Positions 49,801-58,173 of a DNA stretch of 64,000 bases are shown one piece after another. The translations under genes and the position numbers were made by a program. Every line of letters starts with the position of its first letter. The stretch's first letter is position 1. Origin of the DNA: Ustulina deusta (lineage: Eukaryota > Ascomycota > Sordariomycetes > Xylariales > Xylariaceae); assembly GCA_023159155.1 (NCBI GenBank), contig JAJNNX010000037.1:248001-312000 (forward strand). The letters are read 5' to 3'. The notes beneath the pieces are model-generated. The model saw only the letters and a program-made list of their open reading frames with translations. It was not told where the DNA came from and ran no database searches.

Positions 49801-50562
49801 GTGGCCACTCACACGGCGCTTTCCAAATGTCTCGCCCCTCACATCCGCACCATCCCCGCGATATCCATGGCTTCCGCTCCCGAGCCACAGCCTGCTACCG
49901 TGGTGGCATCACAAGACACAACACCCAGCTCAGACATTCAAATGACCGAGGGCATCTCTGTTGGAGTTGAAAAGGATGCGGTCAACAGCAGTAGTCCAGC
50001 CGGAACCCCCAAGTACGAAATTCGCATCGGAAGTAACATTGTCAACTCGTGGGACATCGTCAAGCTCGACGGTGAGAACAATCTCGCCCAGGATCTCGTC
50101 TTCTCCGTTGTCCTAAACCAAGATGAGGTTAGCCAATATCGCCTGATCGAGGTCGATATAGAGGTAGACCTTGGAGGCCTTAGCAGCAGCAGCGACGAGC
50201 CGCCACAGCACTTCTTGATGCGCAACTACGCCGGGCCGGGGGCTCATATGCTGACGAACCTGCGCTTTAACGTGCTTCTCACGACGCCCAGCGACCAAGG
50301 CGGTAACGTGCTGCGGGTGCGCCTGCTGCCCCGGTCGTCGAAGGGCTGGGTCTACTCCACGACCGTCAATGAGCTGAGCTTCCTGCTCGGCCTAGCCGAC
50401 ATCAACGTGCCTGGGAAGCACATCGACCAATTCCAGGTCCGGTCGTGGGCCAACTACATGATCAGGCCCTCCGGAGGGCTGGGGGAAGCCAATATCCTCA
50501 AGGTCCCGAATCCGAACACGGTCGTGACGGTGGTCAATCCCAAATATGCTGCTTCTTCATGA
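46846..50562 (+). CDS. Giant intronless island protein of 1238 aa (bacterial-type hypothetical family)
   Basis: A single open frame of 1238 codons with no intron, unusual for a gene of this size here. The N-terminus is basic (RINSPRHLTLRHSRRVATAY). Around residue 116 comes YPPPGYSDTNRILPHIVLTD, then LPWERIGSPRQ and VPWLVIFSFSQDELRLPPED (about 178-197). The order 'PPPG ... LPHIVL ... LPWER ... PWLxxxxFxxDEL' is, from memory, seen in large bacterial hypothetical proteins of the same neighbourhoods as DUF6603. The middle holds HSWLVDRMFLAGVPAHCLIP and FYLRSDLVTMFPDLRVEV; the C-terminal 250 residues are beta-rich and extended. There is no signal peptide or membrane span. Function is unknown. Confidence 0.8.
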   Translation: MGIFPGGKSTRINSPRHLTLRHSRRVATAYRQKARLLAGTAVAEDDDGDEIDPLPPGQQKLNSYWAPGLEAGPKHTITVKQRISSGEETPLSLEAEQSFFVDAPQFSLPEGSVYSTYPPPGYSDTNRILPHIVLTDPHLPWERIGSPRQGTNMELRMKMKALLAKGVTESSEIPRNRVPWLVIFSFSQDELRLPPEDLDETSGIFRNTSTGLIKPVKQSGTLTVNMSVDDLWNLTPDVTTPVTPDLGPVNMKDSRGDFIFVKPDLFANLFPTTDSDSGNPTKGPGPDTSQYQYMAHVRKINGQGMALAGVEDTAVFSIVVGNRAGQLDNKTPATMCAHLVSIEGVEDMAWPGASHRYVALCSLYSWNYTVLPANTLNVPDAFEQLGKTLGVLRLPEECIAPVRKSDDKIQQLVARRLDDGYTLVRYSTQTGESTVAFYRGPLTPTYVPPLENLKTSSNSGVDLQILDKQLGIMDITYSVAWQVGRTMALGDQAYTAALTRLRKWIHDEAEKQSKQQVLKDISDSVFRTRGDLLAGISSTVHKLGSIHLGDDGNDNDDLRKPGDPARYLPGGAKRRWQRRRLARSEKPDLSFGSPLIQEKYPDYAAKAARYLAQSTTGEPYDETNDPISADYMIVHSWLVDRMFLAGVPAHCLIPDPTYLEAESLRFFSIDNNWRDALIDGALSLGNHYGDDEDRTAIKKALNDYITLLPEGQGQPVQIPSYGFYLRSDLVTMFPDLRVEVLPNSEALAAAGEAAPSGAPLLRHEIVTDGVMLALMDREPGSDQFASLVLTQPAHQQRFAIARDVDVNQVKVDIRRQYTIDQSTREKDERRHDALHQLSYERDSPKNIFSWDSESSSGLNDLRVIWPPRFAAVQLQELQDNMGTYEDNGVQRPYFQDDAPTSALFAMQLNDPIYNLTIDLNDHPSEAMAKLRRPANPSSPETRTLGLMNTARVKKLRDRSGRSGSTPLKKDDNNDYGANFKRLSSYVATHTALSKCLAPHIRTIPAISMASAPEPQPATVVASQDTTPSSDIQMTEGISVGVEKDAVNSSSPAGTPKYEIRIGSNIVNSWDIVKLDGENNLAQDLVFSVVLNQDEVSQYRLIEVDIEVDLGGLSSSSDEPPQHFLMRNYAGPGAHMLTNLRFNVLLTTPSDQGGNVLRVRLLPRSSKGWVYSTTVNELSFLLGLADINVPGKHIDQFQVRSWANYMIRPSGGLGEANILKVPNPNTVVTVVNPKYAASS

Positions 50563-52987
50563 GGTGCAAGATTCTAACCCCTTTCTTTGTTTCCTAAAGC
50601 TGCTATACATGTGAGGTTTACTGAAAATCAAATTTGCTCGAGTCTTTGTATATCCTACAGAAAGCAAGCACGATTCTTTATCCGCTAGTTACTACTTAGT
50701 CTCCAATGAATCATAGTCCAACCCTTCATTCAGTGGGAGGAGGGGTTCCGAGTAATTGATACTATAATTCCACATATACTAGTTTTAGCTTAACTCTGTG
50801 TCGCGAGCAAGACTTACTGTGGTACCTCTTTTATGTAGTGTATTTTCAAAAGGTCAACAAGGTCATATATTGAGTCAAAGAATTACAGACTCATGGCTTC
50901 TTTTTTTGTTTGTATGCCTGTTCTATATCTAATATTACTAACGTTTCAACGAGCGATCAATTCAAGCCTATGGCTAGAGAGGTAGGTAATAAATCCGACA
51001 TATCCCGAGAGTATATCGTGGAGTCTTGCTTTTGGCTGTCTTCCCCTTTCCGTTAAAAACATTCACCTCTGTTTCCGCATAAAGGAGTTTATACAACTGA
51101 GGCTGATTAGAATGATTTTGTCCCTATCTCTGTTTATTTTCTACGCATATTAGATTGCATAGGTACTGACTCTACCCCTGAGTATTGAAATTTAACGCAT
51201 TGATCGGCATATCGCTTCCATCACTCTTCAACCTATCATCCCCTTCTCATCTGCACTTTGGAGTTGGATAATAATCAACATAGGTGCTCCCCAACATCTA
51301 TAATCATGCAGGATACGTGTTTGTGCATAGTCGTATCATCCTGACGAGATGTTGGTTCGAGTGGCGTGGCCCAGTCTTGTGTGGCTTCTATTATCGGACG
51401 ATCAAAACTGGCTGCAATCAGGTCATTGGAGGCATAGAAGTAGGTAACGTGGCATTACTATACTGCAATCGAGCATAAACGGAATTCTGAGAATTGTAGA
51501 TAATGTAGTTCTGTTCCATGGAAAGATCAAGTATGTCAGGTGTGTGTCATTTGTCGTTAGCGACCTGCAGGTGTTCATAAAAAGAAGTTGGGGTAAGTTA
51601 CATCCGAGAAAGAAGCAATAGTTCGCGAAAGGTTCTCACGTGATGTTCTCACGTAATGTCTGTGGGTCGATCACGAAAGTTTGAGCCCCATTCGAACCCT
51701 TCTTCTCGTGAAGGTAGTGTTGCATGGTCGGTAGTGGAGAGGAGCAAAGTAGGTAGATTATGCTGTATATCTAACCAAGGTTGCATTTATTTCAGTCTTG
51801 CATTGGAAAGCAATATGCAGGAAATTGAATGGCTGCATGCCGCACCAAAATCGGAACATTCAACGGCAATCATGCAGTAGCTTCGACCAGCCATCGGGCT
51901 CAGGGATACGCAGCAGTCTTGACACGAAGAACTGCATTATTTACTTGAAGAGAGCTCAAAAACTAGAGGTTGTGCCTAATGGTTGCATTGTTGGGCGGGG
52001 AAGGCCACTACGAAAGCCGAACACGATCATACTAGTATGTCTAAACATACAGATGCATGCTACTTCATGCAGCGTTCATCCCAGCTATGCGGAGGTCTAC
52101 AGACTCTGATATTTCCTCACGATGGCTTCAAATAGGTCTGTGACAGGTCAGAGTTTCATTGCATACGATGTACCGATTTGTACCTGTCCTCGCCAGTCGT
52201 AATCTAATGGTTCAATTGGTAAAGAAGGAAGCATCGATTGAATTCCGAATCTAATTCGCTGAACGCTATATCGGCCGTCTATGCTGGTCGATTTTGGAGT
52301 CACCACGGTTGATATGCCATTCCCCAGGCAATGAAGGGCTTGGAGTGGGAACGAGGCTAGTCTGAATCTAACAAGGACCGGTAGATATCATGACAACCGC
52401 AACCAAGCTAGAACCATGCATCGAGTATAATGGTACATGATTCGCATATCACGCCACGCGGGTGTCGTCTATAATGTGTCAAAATCGTGACATGACAGCA
52501 GCTGAAACTATCCTGGAGCGTGGCTTGATGGTTGTCGTAAACCTCCTCATGTTACGCTGCACACGCATATGTAATGTACTAGTATATACGAATAGACACA
52601 CTATCGAAACGAGCTGCCTTGAACTATAATACGTAGAGACCGAATCCTGTGATAACTATCCGGCATATGTGCAGTAGTAAATATGCAGTCCTGAATTGTT
52701 ACATACGTGTACTAATCAAATAAGAATGCGAATACACAGGTATTCGGCGGAATGTTCCATGTATGCTGAATATTCTCCCTTCCGTGTTCATTTTGAATAC
52801 TCCTACTTTGTTTTCTGAATAGGTATTCCCCAGCACGCTGTAGCTATCTCCACCACCTCCATTTGGAACACCCCCTGAGCCAGCAGAATCCTTATTATTC
52901 TAGAAAGGTAGGATCAAATAATAATCGTTGGCATATAAAAGAAATACTATTTACCACTTTACCGACTACCCCTCGAGCAACAGAAGC
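50563..52987. other. Intergenic between the 1238-aa gene and the deaminase-like gene
   Basis: A 2.4-kb AT-rich spacer. A short direct repeat TTCTCACGTGATG/TTCTCACGTAATG lies at 51635-51658. Frames at 51284-52109 have no domain content. I see nothing else. Confidence 0.4.
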
Positions 52988-54635
52988 ATGGGCGACAAGC
53001 CAGTGTTTCTCAAGGCCTTTGGAGAGGAACAGTTCTTTATAAATGCCTTCGCGTACAGTCTGGACGAGGTAGGTACCTAAAGCCCTCGCCCGGCTACAGA
53101 ATTCTGCACGTCACGCCTCTATCGCCATTCGCTAGTCCGCATGACCTAGTTTTATAGCTAATTCAGCAGCAGGTCAAGAAGTGGATGAACGCTTGTTGCG
53201 AAGGAAAAAAAGGTGGCAGCCGAACTGAGGATGAAACGGTCCGAGCTCTACTCGGGAACATTTATAACAAGTTTTTGTCCCTCATGTAGGCCGCAGAGCT
53301 AGATGCTCCGATTTATGCCGAACTTGCTGCTAATTAACGTTATCACCAGTATTCCCGACGGCCCGGAGTTCCTCAAGCCCGAGCCGAAGTCTCACTTTCT
53401 CCGCAAAGACGACGAGAAGTGGAACAAAGACGATACGACAAACACGGTGAAGTTCGACCTCCGTCGGTGGAGAGACCTTCCATTCCAGGGAGTTCTCGGA
53501 AAAGCCATCACCGTCGATTGGTGGAATCCCTACGATCTGCTGGGCCTCTTCCTGAGCATCCTTGGCCCCGCACCGGCGGGAGCGGACAAGACAAACTACT
53601 TCCAACCCCTAACTGCAGTGTACGGACAGTGGTGCTCACGCGTCGGCGGCGAGGTCGCGCCTCCTGGGAAAATCGGCGTCGGGTACCCGCCAGCAGTGTT
53701 CCAAGTCACGTGGAAGAAGTGGAGACCAGAGGGCTCAAAGCTGGCTGATAGGATCGATTATTTCCTGGGAAGCTCGCTTGCGGGAGACGGCTGGAAAGAG
53801 AAGGAAGTCGGCCAATGGAGGGTGAGGGTGCGGAAAGCCCGGTTTGACATGTTCCACGACGCCTTGTCTGTAGAGCTCTTTTCACACGACGATTTCGATC
53901 CCCAGGCAGACGGACAGTCGTTCGGTACATGCGCCGAGACGTACCCCTTTATTTTCAACGTTCGTGGGTATGATCTCCGTTGCTTCGCTTCGTGCCGCCT
54001 GAAATCACTAACCGGCTACCAGTCAGCTGACAGACAACGCAACCCTGACTGGTCTTGCGCTGACATCGAAATTTATCTTCAAGGGGACAAACGCGGCCTA
54101 TAATTATAACAGGGTTAATAAGGCCCTGGTAGGCCCTTGTTCCAACTGCCAAAAGCTCATCGAGGGATCTAAGGCGTCCGTAGCCAACTTCCAAGTCGAG
54201 AAGGGTCAAAGCAAGGGTCCTAAGCCGCCACCAGAAACGACAGGGCTGATGGCGAAAGCAACAACGCCCGCGGAAGCAGATGCCACGGCGGGGACGGCCC
54301 AGCAATCTGCGGTTGTCGACCCACCAGCAGGTTGGAGCATCGACTCTGATCAGCTAGATGCAGACTTCTACTGGGGCACCGACGGCGACGGCAGAGCAGC
54401 CGCCCAGAAAGTTGGCTTGGCTAGTCCGACAGGACAGATGATTGTGGACCGCCACAACGGTGGCGATAGGTACATCTTCACCACCCCCGACAACAAGGTC
54501 TATCTATGGAACATGATTACGTTTGAGGTTTACGAATTCACCAACCCTACACGCCTGGAAGACATCTTGGCCGAAATGAGGAAGAAGCCGGGGCAGGGAC
54601 AGTTGGAAAGGAAGTTGCTTCACGACGCCGCCTAA
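52988..54635 (+). CDS. Deaminase-fold protein (CxE and PCxxC motifs), 476 aa
   Basis: Exons 52988-53068, 53167-53285, 53350-53967 and 54023-54635 close in phase to give 476 residues. The third junction removes a TAG (53286-53288) that would otherwise end a 67-codon reading; the 64-nt intron has GT, a CTAATTAAC-like branch site and CACCAG. Residues 259-264 read GTCAET and residues 310-317 read GPCSNCQK. These are the zinc-binding CxE and PCxxC motifs of the cytidine-deaminase-like fold, 48 residues apart, with the C-for-H substitution known in bacterial toxin-type and fungal deaminases. The N-terminal 250 residues are unrecognised (LLGLFLSILGPAPAG is hydrophobic but short). The C-terminal part (about 370-476) is also unrecognised. 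The exact start of exon 2 is a CAGCAG ambiguity (53167 or 53170). Substrate and location are unknown; nucleic acid or nucleotide is inference. Confidence 0.7.
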
Positions 54636-55330
54636 GGTAGGGGCGCGCAATCTCGACAGGAGATGTAATGAATTGATTATGAATTTCAAATTGCAGATTG
54701 TCATGTATACTGAGCACTTTATTCCCCTCAAAGCCGCCCATGAAATACATGCCGCATGGCTTTGAAATACTTATTCGTAGACTTTTCCTTATATTTTCAT
54801 TATAACCATCACAAAGCTAACAGGTAAAGAGGTGATTATCATATCTTTAATTTGCCAATTTATCCGCACATTATAATTCTACCCAATTTCATAATGTCTA
54901 GCATCCTCCTGAACGACCTCTTCCCAACCCCCGCCGCCTCCAAGGAGTGTTAATGATAATTCTATCGCCTCCTTCAAACGTGGCCGTTGTATTTCCGCCT
55001 AGGTTAATGGCGAGGGTGTTTTCCTTTCGCATCTACAGGTTTATCCCTATCCCTCCGTTACCACTGCTTTTTGGTCCCTTCGGTGCTCGAGTTATCTTTT
55101 CTGAAAGGATCAAACCCTAAACATTTCGCAACAAAAATTAATAATCTGACAATCCTATTGCTACCCCTATGCCTCCCGTGCCAGCTATACCCATAACGAA
55201 TGCTAAACTCTCTAAGCGGTACTGGATACCACTTCTCTTCAAACCTCCGGGTCGGTGATGTGCGTGTTGGTCATGTACATATAAACGCCTCTTGAGCCCT
55301 CTCATGAAGGGCCAGCACAGACACCATCGT
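54636..55330. other. Intergenic
   Basis: AT-rich spacer with no supportable gene, between the deaminase-like gene and the decayed oxoprolinase. Confidence 0.5.
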
Positions 55331-57055
55331 CTATGGTCTTATAGTGTCCCAAGGTATCTCGGCAGCAATGAGCGCGCGGTGATAGCAGACGATGGCCGAA
55401 TGTGTGATGGCGACCGGTGCGTTGGTATTTGCATATACCTGAGAGTCAGTGCTGGTAAAGTTGAACACAGCCGACCCCGTCTCCCCGTCTATTGAGATGG
55501 GGAGATCTATCGGGGTGCCGTCGTCCATGTATTCGACCGCTCGCAAAGCTGCCCCTGAAGTATGTTTTTTCTTCAAGAGCGCACACACAGCTTGTTCCGC
55601 GTTCTGCTGGATTGCAAATACGTGCTTGTGGGCTTCCTCAACAACTGCCCTTGAATAAAGGCCTGGATCAGGTCAGTTCCCTTCTCGTTCGTGGCAACCT
55701 GGGCCTTCAAGTCCGAAAGATTGTCGCTTGATGTCCGAGTTCCGGACACGCCCGGGTATTTTGCTGGTCCGTGTAGCAGAAGCTCTACAATCCGCTCTTT
55801 GTTGAATCGGCCCTTTTCAACTAGTTTCTCTCCCAGAATAGCCGCTCCTTGTGCAGCCAACGAGGGCCTGGCGGCATTGAGCTACATCGCGTTCCACCAA
55901 CGTCGGCATGATGGCCGCGCGATGCCACATGGGAGGCAATTTCACCCTTGTGGGAAACAGGGATTACGACAGTAATATCGGGCAGATGGGTGGTTGGAGA
56001 CCAAGACATTGCCTTCTTCCAATTTGCCTTTCCGTTTGTGCATATGCTTGACACAAAATTGCGTGCTTCCCAGGTGGACCGGCACGCAAGCAGCATCAGA
56101 GACAAGGCCTCCATCAGGTGAGAACATGGTGCAGGAAGAATCTAGCCGCTCCTTGATGTTTGGAAATACGGAAGTCTTCTGGAGTGTCCTGCCCATTTAT
56201 TCGGCAATTGCCATGAATCTGCACGCTTCCGTTAAAGACCTGAGGGGAAGTTATGGAAAATGATGAGGAACCTTACCAGTGTCCAGAGATAGAGAGCTTA
56301 ATTGGATTCACTTCTAGCTCGTCCCTCAGCAACAAAAAGACTGGCGTTTCCTTGTCAGATTTGTCGGCAAGATCAGTCGCAATAATGCTCTCGAGGAGGG
56401 ATTCGATTGATCCTGGAGCGATCAATATCGCTTGGGTGTTATCAAGAATGAGCTCGGGCCCTGCAATTCAAGTGCTGGGTTGGAGATTGCTCAGCAAATG
56501 TATGTCTGTTCTGGGTTCTCCCAACGACCGCGTTGGAGCATGTATCCATCGTGGTCTCCGGGACTGGGATCGCAATCTTCCTGTCAGCGAACTTCTGCAA
56601 TTGCTGGTAGTGGCTTATTCCGACGTAGTAGTTCATAGATCCGATGGCGCGAATATAGAAGTCATCGATGAGGACCCTCTTTTCTAGGAAAACAAAGCCA
56701 AATTCGCCAGAATTACTGTCCTCAAAATGCGTTTGGGGATCGTAATGGCGCTGCCTAACTCCTGCATGATCAGGAACGAAGAGTTTGATCCTTCATAGCC
56801 CATGTTTAGGTACAGCTCGAGCCAGATTCGTTCCTTCGCCACCCTCGATTGAACAATATGTCCCATTGCCAAGCTCGAAAGCTTGTCCAACGTTTCCGAT
56901 ATCCTGCCCCCCGAAGCACGAGAGGGCCCGGATGAGCGCCACCAGACGCGGATCCGACCACGAATAGGCCATTCCGCCCGAAGGGCATCGACCCACGTCC
57001 TAACCCGCAACCACTCACAAGGAACCTGGCAGGATAGGATATTTATGGTGTCCAT
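55331..57055 (-). pseudogene. Decayed 5-oxoprolinase / hydantoinase (HyuA C-terminus plus part of HyuB)
   Basis: 5-oxoprolinase cleaves 5-oxoproline to glutamate with ATP. Fragments keep family order on the minus strand but jump between frames: ALIRALSCFGG (HyuA, about 56930), YLNMGYEGSNSSFL (about 56800), RVLIDDFYIRAIGS (about 56660), then LQKTSVFPNIKERLDSSCTM with the HyuB start FSPDGGLVSDAACVPVHLGS (about 56180-56070). THLPDITVVIPV and SRGHHADVGGT (about 55990-55900), GRFNKERIVELLLHG (about 55805) and IDGETGSAVFNFTSTDSQVY (about 55490) follow. Stops and frameshifts separate them, and both ends of the roughly 1300-residue protein are missing. No single frame could encode a working enzyme. 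It is left unrepaired here. Confidence 0.8.
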
Positions 57056-57741
57056 GTGGACATTGGAGAAGTTTAGATGTGCGAGTCTAGATGGCGGGAC
57101 AGAGCCTTGTGAGACGGTTGATGTTGTTCCCAGGGGCGGAAATATAGGTGCACTAGTATAGGTACTATAATTATAGTACGTTTAGTGGATACCACGGCTG
57201 TATTTATAGTGACCAATTGCGAGGAATGCCAAGATTTGGCGGCTTGGCGAAGATCCTGGAGCTTCCATCCCAACTCTTCATTATTCGTATGCAGGAGACA
57301 GCAGCCAACGGCATCGCATATGCTAGACTAGTTCAGGGACGAAAAAGAAAAAAAAAACCATCGAATCCAAATCAAGCACAAAGTAGGCACTTCGCTTTCG
57401 CTATCGTAGACGTTGTTGTTGATCATTCGAGTAGAACATACCACTAGGGCAAAATGTCGAGTGCCTGATACCTGCCTACTCGTTATACTGCTATAAGTGT
57501 CTTGTCAGTTTTTTCCAACTGTTCGGGTGGGTTTCTAGTGTGTTCATGTAGCCCCCTCCAAGTACCTAATTAGGTAATTACTTGCTGCTCGGTACTTAGC
57601 TATTCAATGTTAATTATCAGTTGGCAGTCGATACCCAACCCGGGCAGATTCAGCTAAATGAAGTACTTAGTACCTACCTACCTATTCTTCAAACGCAGTC
57701 GCTTCGCCAGGAGACAAACAGCACCTTTATTTTCTTCAACC
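57056..57741. other. Intergenic/promoter of the 89-aa gene
   Basis: Contains an A-rich run at 57343-57357 and several GTACCTA/TAGGTA words at 57560-57682 just upstream of the next gene. No supportable gene. Confidence 0.45.
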
Positions 57742-58109
57742 ATGGTTGCCGGGGTCCCTGGCGGTACCAATCCTCCAACATTCAACATCCAACGCGGCGG
57801 ACTTGCACCTCAGTGGCAGGTGTGCTGCAGCCACGACTTGTTTATCAGCCAGCAAGCTGCCTGCCTGGATGCCTCACAAGCGCGAGAGATCTATGGGGAG
57901 GTTAGTGCACAGGACTGACATTTTCCCTTCCTCCGAATACCCGAGACGGGAGAGCCAGCAACAAGCCTCGTGAGTGTAACTCAACGTGTATCAAGCAGGT
58001 TCTACACCACGCCTCCTCCAACATCGGAGCCGTTGAGAAGGCCCTTCTCTTAGGCTTCATATCATCCGTTTCGACGCTCAATCGCTCGCATCAAGCATTT
58101 GAATCGTAA
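57742..58109 (+). CDS. Small 89-aa protein of unknown function
   Basis: Exons 57742-57900 and 57999-58109 join in phase 0 to give 89 residues. It starts MVAGVPGGTNPPTFNIQRGG, then WQVCCSHDLFISQQAACLDA with three cysteines, and ends with HHASSNIGAVEKALLLGFIS and a short polar tail. The intron has GTTAGT and AAGCAG borders. There is no signal peptide or membrane span. The stop lies only 64 nt before the ATG of the 704-aa gene. I do not recognise the family. Confidence 0.65.
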
Positions 58110-58173
58110 TGCGGCAGCTCAATCCAACTCTCCCAGCACTGACACCCTTTCTTCAGCTCACACAACAGCCAGC

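Noticed and set aside
53303..54103. Reading 53303 as the start of a separate gene
   Set aside because: The first 15 codons lie inside an intron that joins upstream exons in exact phase, and the upstream exons are otherwise left as an unexplained 67-codon frame.
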